DNA of 64,000 nt from Lanius collurio (Eukaryota; Chordata; Aves; Passeriformes; Laniidae). Numbering within the stretch: the first letter of the stretch is position 1; every line of letters begins with the position of its first letter. Below the pieces are notes generated by a model that was not told the DNA's origin, ran no database searches, and saw only the letters and a list, made by a program, of their open reading frames with translations. The stretch is taken from NCBI GenBank assembly GCA_020086605.1, contig JACBWW010000018.1, forward strand, positions 11,739,389 to 11,803,388, written 5' to 3'. Shown piece after piece: positions 1 through 11,932 of the stretch. Position numbers and translations under genes: made by a program.

Positions 1-785
1 GAAAAAAAAACAAACACCTTCAGAACATGCTTAGATGTCAGTTGATTTTAGAGCACAAACAACTGAAACAAAACAAACACTTCTCCCTGCCAAAGCAGAC
101 AGACTTCTCTCTTTCCTCCTCCCCCTCTGTCTCTAAAAAGCCTGTCTGAAGATTTTTCAAGAAAATTAGGTTTGCAAATCTCCTGAATATAATGGTATAA
201 GGTTGTGCATAATGGCTCAGACATTTCTTCTATGTTCAGGTGCAAGGTTTCATACCCTTGGAATGTGTTTCAATTCAATGATTAGAAAACAAAAATATTT
301 GGGGGATAGGAAACTAGAAGAACAATGCAACTGTATTTTCAAGAGAATTATTTGCAGCACATTTCTACTAGTAATTATTTTTTGTTCTGGTTTGCAGCGC
401 TTCTGCTTCTGGCATCTCATCTCCTTCACAGCAGCCAGCAATTGAATTAGAATCGTTGCTGAACAGCAAGAAAAATCTGTCATAGAAGTCATGTTGACAG
501 ACAACTTTGTTCTCTTCTCGTTGCTATTTTCTCTTTATTGTATTTAGATCTGAAAGTCCACACCTAGAAGTGAGCAGAAACAGACACAAATCATATTTAT
601 CTAGTCTCTTCCTCCTTTGTCCTGCTTTTGTCTTTAACAGAGCTCGCATTCAGCTGCTTGCGTCGGGGGGAGATAACCAGCCAATCTTTACTACCCACGG
701 TGCCTGGCAGCACGTTAAATCCTACCTTTTCTCCAGCACACTGGGCTAGCACTGCCTGTCTCCCATTATCACCCTAAATGACTAA
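1..785. other. AT-rich non-coding DNA
   Basis: I see no supportable gene, RNA or named repeat here. The open frames are at most about 85 codons, lack protein-like composition and overlap one another on both strands. Poly-pyrimidine stretches and short A-runs are present but nothing organised. Confidence 0.6.
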
Positions 786-923
786 CAGGAATAAAAGGGG
801 ATCGAATTCTTCCTTTATAAATACTGCACATCAGTGGTTTTGTGTGTGGCACTGTGCTCCTCAGTGTGACGTCACAGCACCAACAGCACCTGGTCCATGG
901 ACCCAATCCTTAAAGGCCAATCC
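786..923 (-). promoter_or_regulatory. Possible minus-strand promoter: CCAAT, CRE and TATA cluster
   Basis: Read on the minus strand, the order is two inverted CCAAT boxes (plus-strand ccaat near 903 and 919), then a perfect cAMP-response element TGACGTCA at 867-874 inside the 12-bp palindrome tgtgacgtcaca (865-876), then a TATA-like box (TATAAAGG on the minus strand, about 812-819) roughly 47 bp further on. This order and spacing resemble classic CREB-responsive promoters, and initiation would fall near 786. The AT-rich box also reads TATAAATA on the plus strand (816-823), so its orientation is ambiguous. No transcribed gene is recognised on the minus side, because the window ends about 800 bp away. 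The motifs are seen; the promoter function is inferred. A conserved enhancer or coincidence is possible. Confidence 0.3.
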
Positions 924-1039
924 ATCAAAGCTGCCTTTCTCATAAACCACTGCAGATTATGTGTGGTGGGGGTATGGGTTGTGTTTTGGTGAGGGTTTTT
1001 TCCCCTTGGACAAGCCCAGTGTTTTACTACATAACTCAA

Positions 1040-1064
1040 TGTTTATAGGCTGTGCCTATAAACA
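1040..1064. repeat. Perfect hairpin, 11-bp arms and 3-nt loop
   Basis: The arm tgtttataggc (1040-1050) is followed by the loop tgt and the exact reverse complement (1054-1064). A second, smaller inverted repeat (caaggtt/aaccttg, 1158-1176, loop ataaa) lies about 100 bp away. No transposon ends or coding context are associated. It lies about 120 bp from the CRE/CCAAT cluster, which is the only reason to suspect a regulatory role. Confidence 0.7.
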
Positions 1065-4000
1065 CAGGCACTGACACAGGCAGGCACTGAGCCCTCTGTA
1101 CTGCTGACTGATAATAAAAGCTGATAAAAAGGGGTTCCACTATGACATTGCCTTCTCCAAGGTTATAAAAACCTTGAAAATCCTAAGAGTGAGAGAAATT
1201 AAGACAGAAGTAGTGAAATAAGTGCATCTCTTCCAATTTTAAACCACAAACTAAAAATACCACCAAAGATTACATCCAGAAAGATACACTTTTAAGAAGT
1301 CAATTGGCAGAAGAAAACTGCATACAGCAAGTTTGATGCAGCTCTTATTTCCAGTGGCAGAATACTTATAGATAAAACACCTCTCTCCAAAAATTAAAGA
1401 GGTAAAAATTCTGCTATGAGTTGTTTTTGCAGGAATTGACACATCCACTTTGCTCTAAAAAGCACATGTGTGGACAACCACGCAGCAACTTCCCTGACTG
1501 GAGCCAACCTATAACTAATTCACCAATGGCTTTGAGCCTGTGGCACCTCAGGTAAAAACACGGTTGTGGAATGAGCTACAAATCCTGCTGCAGCAAAAAT
1601 GAGTCTGGCTCAGGACAACATCCCACAGGTTCTTCCAGGGAAGCAAACCTTTGAGGGCTGGTGCCTTGCTTTGCCACGCAGTGTGGTACAATAATAGGGT
1701 GGTCCCAACTTCACAGTCCGGCCCCTGTGAATAATGCAGGGCTACACCGACAGAGGCAGGGATGAACTCTGTTATCACTGGTGCCAAAGGATGAACATCA
1801 CCATGCAGAAAAACCAGCTGTGTATTGCGGCCACTTTTGGGGAAGTTTCCTTCCCCTTTCTGACCCCTCCACAGAACAAAAACCACTGCCATCTATTTAT
1901 GTTAGGAAAGGAAGGAACACAACATGCTTAATGTTCTTATGCACCCATAGAAACCACTTCACATCTAAACCTGGTTTATTAAATAAAACTATAAAGAGAT
2001 CTAAAAGTCAAGCCAAAATGCTAAAAAACTTGTGCAACCAATAAGCCTAGGCAGTCATTGTGAGTAAAGCAAATCCTCATGGGCCTATGGTGACAATTCT
2101 TTGACAAGTTCATTAAGATTAGTTTTTTCTTCAGCATCCCACATCTTTCAGCTCTCTGAATTGTTTGAACAAGATTTGCAGACACAGGACTTGAACAGTA
2201 CCACCAAAAGCAAATATTTGTTCTTAAAGCAGAAACTATGTTCTCTGCCTCCAGAAGCAAACTTTACCATTTGCAGATATTCGTGATAATTTTGCAGTCA
2301 TATTTACATTTGTATAGTCAGAAGTCAAAAAAGATATAAAAGATGACAGTCAAACACAACACCTAATTTATCTTCTTGCATGAACACAATGAAAGACCAG
2401 ATGTTGAAAACTGGAAAATGCCACTTGATATTTCACTCCTTTGTGCAACCTGTGTTCTCTCCTATGTGTAAAGCAAAATTTGTTGTGGAGGGGAATCTTT
2501 TTTTCCTTGAGGACAAGTACTCAAATCCAGACACATTTTCTTTCTTGTGACAGTGACAGCTCCTCAAACACACTGCATTTTCTTTGAATAGATGTACATA
2601 ATTTTTACATACTCCCATGATATAACATGAATCAGGCCTGTTAGTGATGCAGTCACTTATCGTGGGTAGCTTTAGACTAAATTACAGTACTAAAATAACC
2701 ATTAGTCTTATCTGTAGGTCAGATCACACAGAAAAAGGAGTGACATAGGCTTTGAATATGTGGTCTAGCTTTAGGATCAGCTTTAAAGCCATAACTCTCT
2801 GATAACTGGAATTTTTCTACTTTACACAGTCTCCATTTACATCTGTACACACAGAGCACTCCAAGTTAAGCAGAAACTAGACACATGCAGAATTTCATGA
2901 ACTCATAGATCTATTCATGCATGTGTAAAAATAGCCTAGATTGCACAGAAGTGATTTTAAAGAAATTGTATGTTTTAGTGCGAAACTACTTTAAAACAAC
3001 AAAACTGAAATAATGTTGTTAATGTTTGTTATTCCTCAACAAAATTCTTGGCATGAAGAGTGGTTGTAGAAAGCCAAGTTGATAATTAATTTAATGTCTG
3101 ATAAAAGTGAAATTATGAATAATTGTATTCATTGAAATCTCTACAAGAACCAAGTGAAAATATTTTTTGCTTTTCAACTAACCTTAAAATTCAGGTCACA
3201 TGTAAAACTAGAAAGAGTTTGTATATATGCATGAGTGCATACCATCACTTGAAATGTTATTGCTATGAGGAGAAATTATCTATTACTACAGAAAATAAAT
3301 CTCATTACCTTGTCAAAGCCTTTCAACTGGATGTTTCTACCTTGTAACTTCACAAATGACTATGTGCAAGAAGAAATATCATTCATCTCTAAAATCCCAA
3401 GACATCAGTATACCACACAAATTTTAATAATACTAAAGTGATCTGTCCTTTTCCCTTTTAAATCCCAGCATTAAAAAGTATTGCCAGAGGAGTACTGAAG
3501 AGGTTTGCATTCACATGCCTTTTTTTCCATTTGGTTTTGTTTAACACATGTTGATGCCTTTGAAATGCAGAGAAACCACAGCTAAGGAATAGCTGGCCCG
3601 TGGGACTGGAAAGGTGATCTGAAGGTTCGCCCTGCTGGGTCACTTGCTGCGTATCCGGCTTACACCTCTGGTTGACAGTAAATTAAAATTACTGCCCTCT
3701 GACAGGTGTGCAGCAGGCTGTGTAAAATGAGTCGGGGTGTCAAGCACTGCTGGTGGTGGGCAGGTGTCTGCACACTCAGGGCCAGGCTCCCCTGGGGACA
3801 GAGCTCAGGAATGGCCCAGACACAGAGCACGGGCTGCACCTTCCCTCCTACAGGTGGTCCAACTGCTCCATGGTCAAAGCACATGGGCAGGACCACAGAG
3901 GAAAGCTCAGGACTTCTCTCCATGTGTGGTACTCCTAAACAAGCACTTCCACTTTCCCTGACAGTAGCTGGCTATGTGCTATCACTGAAGAATTTAGCAT

Positions 4001-7000
4001 CTGAATTAAAAAAACACAAATAAAAATAAAACCAAAAATCATTGGGCCGTTATGTAAATATTACACATCGCCCTGATAATCTTAGCATAAAAATATTTAT
4101 AAAAACCTAGATTGGTAATTAATTGTGGGACACCATCATGCCTGGGTTTCTTTCAGTACTGGAGGGGCAAACAGCTCCTCGCTGTAAAGGAGCCCAGAGA
4201 CAGATTTTAACATGCTCCCTGTGGGAAGCTGGATGCCTTCAAAGGAGTCAGAAGGGAAAAACGTGGGAGGCATTCTGGCTCTGCTTCTCTCTCTGCTGTG
4301 GCCTGCAGCACCAGGAGCACTTGTTTGTAAGAAAAGAAAAGTAATCCCAAAGTGGTCAGGTGAAACAGTGCACAAAAATGCAACTGAAAAAATATCAGTT
4401 AGAAAAGGGAAAACTCTTGACTTCTTCAGATTCCCAGAAATCTACACCTGGTCTTATAACATCCTTGAAGAAATAAGTGATGTATCCTTACTTGAAACTA
4501 TTTGCTTTATCCTCATTTATTTTTATTAGAAATGTAGGAAACCTTTACCTATAGATAAGACCCAGAGGACATTAAATCACTGCAAAATAAGAAATTTTCT
4601 ATGAATTCAGTTCTGACATTATGAAAAATAGAGAAATCCAGAGAAGTAAATATGAGTAATTATACCACTTTTATGTGCATGAGAAAATAAACATTAAAAA
4701 AGAGAATCAAACTAATGCTTCAGAAAAAATCTAGAGTTAACTGGAAAACAACAGTATTTCATGATGGGCAGGTCACAAGTTGTTATTGAGACAGAGTCTA
4801 GAAAGGTCAGAAAACATTGGCATAGAAATTGCTTTCATTAAATGGTCATAGAGTAGGGAGAAAATAATATCTACTTTATGCCAAACCAGTATGTGTTTTT
4901 TTTACTTGATATATTTTGTTTCAAGGCTGTTCTTATATTTGTGGGGTTTTTTTGCTTTCCTTTGGTTTAATTTAGCTTATAATAATCCATGAAAACAACT
5001 ACCTTAAGAGTAAAATTAAGCAATATGCAAAGAGTCCAATCAGCCTACAGCAGTCAGAATTTAAGGAGCTTCTCTCACCTTTGCCTGAAACATCTCTGCC
5101 TTGCTCAAAATAATTGCTTGATTATTTAGGATGTAATTCTTATAGAGAATTCATGTGTTTGCATATATGTCTTTTCTAGAGATTTAGAAAATTACAGGTA
5201 CAGGACTTCAGAGGATTACAGAGGTTCATTTGTCCTGTCCACTGTGTCAATGTCTTTATTTTTTCTAAAAATTAGTCTTGCTGGAATTTCTAAACATATC
5301 TATTGCTTTTCCAGCTTGTGCTTTCTGAAACGTATTTTCTTTCTGCATTTTTATGCTTTCACCTTTTGCAGAGTGCAAGGGAGCTGAGCAAGGACAATTG
5401 CTGTGTTGGGAGTTTCAATAATCTTACTCTCCAAAGCAGCATCTTTCCTAAACTCTAATCTTTACTGTTCCACTACTCAGAGAGTTGCCATTGAACACTA
5501 CAAGAAGAATTGGATAATCATATCTAATTGTGTTCTTCCTGACTGTTGTTTAAACAAGGAAAGCCTTTCAGTTGTTGTGGAAAGTATTAAGAGCAGACCT
5601 TTGCTGACCTTCTTGAGCCATTGGGGAAAATTTGACATTACACAGAAGCTAACTCAAACAAGCTATAATTAAGTTGAGAGTGGAGTGACACCACTTACAA
5701 GAGAAAACAAAGTATAGCCATTTAATCCAGAAATTACTTAAGGACTCCTGGGAGCACAAAAGTTTATCTCTACTGAAATAATTATGTCTTGCCATTAGAT
5801 GAAGAGAGGATACAAATGGAATATGCATGTTCTTTTCAACATCACTACCCTTTGCTGCTCCACCAAAACTGGAAGGGGTAATGGAAAGACCTTTCAAACT
5901 AATGTTTTGCATTCAATTAGATAGAAGCATCTGCTTTGCCTTTAAATAACCTGCCAATCATTCACAAGGACAAATTCTGACTACTGCTGCCTACCCAAAA
6001 GGCCCAAGCACTGACTGAATTACAGAGCCTTGGTCTTCTGATGTTCAGGACAGCAGTGCTTTACTTCTGCTTTCCCACATTAGTCTCTTCTTTATTCCCT
6101 TCTTTGTCCGTCTTCCACTATCTTACTTTCAGCAAATATTTGTTGTTTGTTTTCATCTGGAGTTAAAATGTACATTGCATAAAAATGCAGGATGAATGTT
6201 AAAAATAAGAATGGTGTCAAATTTAGAACAGTCCTGCCTAAAATATTAAACATCAATGATTTTGAGAAGGGTATTTAGAAAATGCCTTGCACTTACCTCC
6301 TTTTACACAATTCTTACTATAATATTCTCAAAACTCAAATATTAACTTGTCCCCAAAATACATACTGCAATCTGTGTATCTATTCTAGCTCTCTCTGAAA
6401 TATTAAATGACTTATTTCTTGGAAAGGACTTCCAAAATCATCCCCCTCCATTACAGATTCAATGGTATCAACCCCTCAGGTCGTTTCATTGGGCCAGACA
6501 CAATCCCTCCACTCAGGGCAGCAGAACCAGCCATTCCCCACAAATGTCCTGTTCTCCTTTTACATTCTTCTCATGCTTTCTGCTTTGCCAGTCATGCCAG
6601 CTCTCATGCCCCTTTCATCTCCTTCCCAAAGGCCTCCTTCTGTGAATCTTCATGCATGAAAATTATTTCAAATATATTCAGCTTCAACATATTTAAATTA
6701 ATCCTAGAAAAACTCACTCTTTCACCATTGTCCATAACATTCTAGAGTGCACTCTTAAAATATTTTTAATGATCTACTCCTTTTTTCTAAATATTAATCC
6801 ACAACCAGACCTCCAGAAACAGTAACTGAATAAAGTCTGATATGTATTTAACCAATGGGAGTAGATAAACTCCTTTAATTAAGGACTATTTTAGTGCCTG
6901 TGAACATGATTTGACCTATACCTCTTTTCAATTATTTGCACAACACATTCCTCAAACATCACTGTTATTCATTGACATTTGGACTCTCAGAAATCTCTCT

Positions 7001-7949
7001 TCCCTGTTTACTCAGGGAGGTATTTGCATGCACTAAGCACAAAGCAATTAATAATAAAACCCCATTTGCTCAATACCTACAGGTCAAGAGCCAAAGTTAT
7101 TTCTTCTGATCTTACCAGTCCTTGTATTTTGCAATCAGCCCTAAACACATCAGGTTTGTAGGAAAGTACAGAAAAACTAGAGGGACACCGAAAGCCCTGA
7201 GATGATTCATGAAAAGTTCATTTCGTAGTAATGCCCCTGCCATGACTCTTGTACCACCAGTGTAAAATATCCTCTTGAATGATTCATCCACATAATTTAG
7301 GTGCCTGAAATCATTTAAAAACTAATTTCCTAATTTACATCCTACTTTTCCTCCAATCTCTAGAAAAATGTAGGATCTTTTAGACGACAATGAAGAACAA
7401 TGTGTTTTTATTTTCTCTTTTTAAGAACTTTTCTCCTTCTTTAAAAAGACCAAAAGGTCAAGTCAGCTAATTTAATTTTCAAAATGAATTTTTTAAATTC
7501 CACTTTAAAAGTAGTGCTTAAAAGAATGAAATATTTTAGAAGGCAATAAAATAGGGTAGATTGATTTTGGAGAGAGAAAATTGGTTTCTTTCCATCCAAA
7601 CTTTGTTGAAAGTTTTTGCAATCACATTCAAACAAAACAGTTTGGAAAAAAATAATTTTAAATTTTTTTTTAATTTTTTTTTTAAGATCTAATGACAGAG
7701 TATGATATGCTTTCAAATTCTTGCAAACCAAACAACAAAAGAATGGAATTATTTTAGTGCTTCCAGAACAATCTTTTCTCTCTTGTACCAAAAAACTATA
7801 TAGTAACATAGAAAATCAATAAAAAATCCTTTTATGGTGGATCTGCTTGTGGGTGATTCTTTAATGTTATCTTTTTGAAACACAGTAGGAGCAGAGGCTT
7901 AGAGGTAACTTCTCCCCAGAATTATTCTGCTAGTAAACTAGATGGAAGA
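1065..7949. other. Non-coding DNA without recognisable genes
   Basis: Nearly 7 kb of AT-rich sequence in which I find no exon with convincing splice sites and protein-like codons. Two GC-richer patches, about 1540-1890 and 3580-3960, hold overlapping open frames of 105-114 codons on both strands. This is the usual effect of fewer stop codons in GC-richer DNA, and the translations resemble no family I know. T-runs near 7660-7684 are simple sequence. They could be decayed repeats or remains of old exons, but nothing shows which. Confidence 0.55.
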
Positions 7950-7969
7950 ATTTTCATTCGAATGAAAAT
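7950..7969. repeat. 20-bp perfect palindrome
   Basis: The 20 bases attttcattcgaatgaaaat equal their own reverse complement, with a CpG two bases inside the centre (ttcgaa core). Pairing stops at both edges. A perfect 20-bp palindrome is expected well under once in 64 kb of random sequence, even with AT bias. No TIR element, LTR or gene is attached to it. It may be a dimeric factor site or simply a small cruciform-prone sequence. Confidence 0.8.
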
Positions 7970-9882
7970 CATACAATTCAGTAGGAAATACATCCAGAAC
8001 AGAGTTCCCCAAAATACTTCTGTTGTTGAAAAATTCTCTCAGCATTAGAACATTCACAGGTTTTCATTAGATTCAGGGGAAAAAGGCTGGTAAAGAAGAT
8101 GATGAAGAAAGCAAGATAACCCATAAAACATGACCCTTGCATAAACCATAGGTTGTTAACAGGGCTCACTGGAGATGTGGAACAGGACCTCATGCAGAAG
8201 GGAATTGAATCCAGCTTTTCTGTATTCCAGGAGAATGTCCAGACCTGCAGTCCTCATAGCCAGCCCTGTCAATTATCCAAGTCTTGTCTCTATTTTCTCC
8301 CATGCTAGATTAATTTCTGTTCTTGGGAGAAGGAGATGGGCTCAATAGCAGAACAATTAAATTCAGGTTCCTCCATTGAATATTGGATTATTTGGGACAT
8401 AAACCAGACTAGGCAATATCCTAGTGATTACACATTCTGGCCTTAGATATTCAAGTTGGAAAAGACTTGAATGTTGTTATTCCACATCCTGACTGAATTT
8501 CTAGAGAAATAAGCCTGCCTTAGGTTTTTCCCAACATGATTTCTACACCATTTACTTTATATCCATTCAGTACAAAAAATTTGTGGAATCTCAAAATTAT
8601 TTATGATACCTGCAAATTTATTTCATTTGAGATTTCAGTTTTATCACAGTGTCATGAAATCTCTGGAGGTATCTATAAAGATACTGAGCTTAGAATCAGC
8701 TCACAAATATACTTTCATTGTGCTCTCAAAATCTCATGGAACTGACTGGATTTGTACTTTGATGTGGAAATGAGAGGAAAGCTTTTAAGAGATCTGATCT
8801 TTAGTAAGTTCAGATGAAATCTACTTTCAGTACTAAAATAAGATGCCATCGCCTAAAGAAAGCCAAATTCATTTCCTGATAAACACATTTTAAAGTCTTA
8901 AATTTGCTTTTATCCAAAACAATGCAAAAAGCATTTTACTCTCTTTCCTTTCCTATTATGAAACATTTTTTGTCACATTAAAGAAAAATACCATAAATAT
9001 ACTTCCTGTCTTATTCCTTTGATTATTTTATTTCCTAAAAAGCACCCAAATACATAGTCCTCAGTTTAGCAATTTCTTTAATAATTTTGAAAACAATTTA
9101 TAAAAAATAAAACAACTAAACAAAACATAAATGACAAAAAAGCCTATCTGACACCCTATCTGAGAACCAGAAGGGGGGAAGAAAAAATCCTTGTTTCTAA
9201 ACCACAGATTATTGTGTAGATTATTGTTGTTTGTTTTATAAGAAGCCTGATGGATGAAAATTTTATGTGCCACCTTTGTGTAGAGAAAGAGAATTAAAGC
9301 TATAATGAGAGCCACCTTTCTCAATTTTTCTGCCTGCAGTCAAATTAAGAAAATGAAGCAGTAAATTTGCAGCACAGCTGCCCTTTGCTGTTTTGCTTCA
9401 TGCCAGAGATCTTGAGAAAACAGGGTAGCCTTTGGTCCAATATCAATTATACCCAAAAGGAAAGAGGGAATCCAAATCAGGGATTGGGGTAAGAACAAAG
9501 ACCTCTGCTGTGCATTTTCCCTTCCCAAAGCCCATCTCTCAGATGCTCCCTAGGATGAGTTGACACAGAGGAGCATTAGCTCCTAGAGGACAAGGACACA
9601 CAGAGTTGTCCACCAGAGGGATTTTCCTCATTTGCAGGAATTTCCTACTAGTTTTTGGGGAACATTTTATCTCACTCATTGTTTACCAAACAGCCCACTG
9701 GAGACATGCATACAGCAGGCTTCTGGGGACTGTCACCTGCCCTTTAGCAAAGGGCAGCTCTGGGCAAGAGTGGCCACGTGCACTTTTCTTGTCCAGGTGG
9801 CCCACAGCACCTGCAGGTTGTATTCACCAGGGCCTAACCCCAAACCTTTAGAGCTGCCAACCAAAATAATTTGCCATATATT
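7970..9882. other. Non-coding DNA; possible decayed CR1 scrap near 8455
   Basis: No gene is seen. Around 8453-8475 the string gttggaaaagac resembles the reverse-complement end of CR1 LINEs, but the flanks do not follow the family, so it is not called. The remainder is AT-rich, with short lysine- and phenylalanine-rich chance frames. Confidence 0.5.
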
Positions 9883-10310
9883 CTGGGTTTGGCTGGGGTA
9901 GAGTTAATTTTTTCCATAGTAGCTGGTGTGGGGCTGTGTTTTGGAATTGTGCTGGAAATGTCACTGATAATTCAGGGATGCTTCAGCTATTGCTGAGCAG
10001 CCATTACACAGAGCCAAGGCCTTTTCTGCTCCACACCCCACCAGTGAGGGGAACGGGGGTGCACAAGAGGCTGGGAGGACACACAGCCAGGACAGCTGAT
10101 CCCAGCTGATCCAAGGAACATTCCATTCCATATGGCATCAGGATCAGCATGTGGAGCTGGGGGGAAGGAGAAGAAAGGGAAGGACATTTGTAGTCATGGC
10201 ATTTGTCTTCCCAAGTCCCTGTTACTTGTCATGGAGCCCTGCTGTCCAAACACTATCTGGAAAAAAATACACAGATCCTCAATGCTTCTGATGAGAAGTA
10301 GCTTGTTGGG
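9883..10310 (+). mobile_element. Degenerate solo LTR, avian ERVL-like
   Basis: The segment from ggtttggctggggtagagtt (about 9887) through the stretch ending cttcccaagtccctgttact (about 10226) follows an LTR that is common in songbird genomes, which I remember as ERVL-type. Similarity continues less well to about 10310, with indels. No second LTR, primer-binding site or gag/pol frame is nearby, so it is a solo LTR left by recombination. The places where the family carries its TATA box and its CRE-like site appear mutated here (gcatgtggagctgg near 10146), so its promoter is probably dead. The family name and the 3' boundary need a repeat-library search. The overlapping 66- and 70-codon frames are incidental. 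Confidence 0.75.
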
Positions 10311-11858
10311 AAAAATGTCCAAGCATTTCTGTCATTTGTACTGATTCCTCCATTTACATTTATTTCCCCTTCTCTGGTGTACAGAAGGGGAAGAGTAGAA
10401 TGAGGTTTATCTTTCCATATATGATATATTGGAGCTGAATGGTGGCCAGCTTCCTACTGAGTCACTGAACAGATATTTCTGTATTTCCAAGAACTTCAGG
10501 ATTTTTAAAAAAATAATTGCGTCAATTAATTTATGAAACTTCTGTATTTTTCTCTTATATTTTATAGGACATAGTTACTTACTATGAAATCACATCCTGC
10601 TAAAATTAGGCAACGTATAATAAAAAACATTGTGCAGTCTCACCATCCAAAGTTAAATTAAACATATTCCTAAATCTGGTTATTTTGTGTAAAATATTGT
10701 GACCTTCCATTTAACAGTGGTGCCAAAACAGTTGTTCTGTGTTGTGTAAGAAATATTACTACATGTCTCCATGTAACTCAGCTCACGCCACTCTAAATAT
10801 TTGATACAATATTTTACAGTTTGGGGTTTAACATTAGTTTTAAATTCCCAAAACTAATAAGTGAATCTTTAAAACTCACAAAACAAAACAGTCACCGAAG
10901 TGGAAAACATCTTAAAAGCTCTCTGAAGTTGGGAATAAAGCTTTATTAAATACAACTGTTCTGACATGATGGATGTACTTACTGTAACACCTATGGGCTT
11001 ACACTATTACTGCTCTCTTGAACAATTCCCTAAGTGGAAATATATAATTTAGGACACCAAGGTCTCTCAAAATATACCATCTTAAAACTTTTTCAAGATC
11101 TATCATTTCTAGCTAAGTTTTTAGTGGGAAACATCTCTGTGTTTAACAGAACCAATATAATTGAATTAAAAAGGGTCATCAAATAGTTCATATAGATATA
11201 CTAAAGGCAAAAATTAATGTCTGGAAAATTCTCTTACTGACTTCTACATACCAGTGTCATCAACGAACTGAACCAAGAGATGTGGTGGAGAGGGAGGGTT
11301 GAGCAATTTCATAATAAGTTTAGCTCATGTCTTACCTCCATCAGTGCATCATACAAGTTTACTTGAAGAAAGCTTTGATTAGGGACATATCAAAGAAAAA
11401 AATGTTCAGGGAGAAAATTTTCTCAAAGTAAAATGAAATTTCATTAACATCTTGGTTAGCCATAAGAGGAGCTAATTAGCAAGAAAAATACCAAATTCTG
11501 CATTCAGGAAAAATACAAGTCATCAAATGGTCTAGACAATAGTGCACCCTGAATCCAAGAGCAAATTAATTTTTTGTTGTGAACAGTCTGCCCAGGTACA
11601 GTTAAAAGAATCTGTAGCTGCTTTATATAAGAAGAAATCTTCCTTGTAATATCATGAATTCATGCTCTCTGACAGCATGAAATTTTCCTGGTAACTTCAG
11701 TCAGCTTTGACTTAAGTTCTAAGCAAGAATTTTTGTGGTACGGCATATTTTTTTTAAGTTGCATGACACCCTTCTGCGACATTACCTCTAATGTTTCAAC
11801 CTTTACCCAGGAAAAGACAAAATAGTATCTGAAAAACCTGAGGGGATACATAAGAGGG
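10311..11858. other. AT-rich non-coding DNA
   Basis: No gene or named repeat is seen. A 12-bp palindrome catgaattcatg (11653-11664) is the only structure noted. Confidence 0.55.
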
Positions 11859-11932
11859 AGGTAGGTAGGTAGGTAGGTAGGTAGGTAGGTAGGTAGGTAG
11901 GTAGGTAGGTAGGTAGGTAGGTAGGTAGGTAG
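11859..11932 (+). repeat. (AGGT)n microsatellite, about 18.5 copies
   Basis: An uninterrupted tetranucleotide tandem, AGGT (TACC on the other strand), spans about 74 bp. It creates an artificial open frame on the minus strand encoding a repeated Tyr-Leu-Pro-Thr unit, which is not a gene. The perfect array suggests that it is young and length-polymorphic. Confidence 0.97.

Noticed and set aside
1548..1892. 114-codon minus-strand frame considered as a retroelement fragment
   Set aside because: No recognisable reverse transcriptase, gag or envelope motif, and no flanking repeat.
8453..8490. CR1-like string gttggaaaagac
   Set aside because: Only about 12 bases match and the flanks do not follow CR1. 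The same reasoning was applied at 38281-38300 and 17704-17720.
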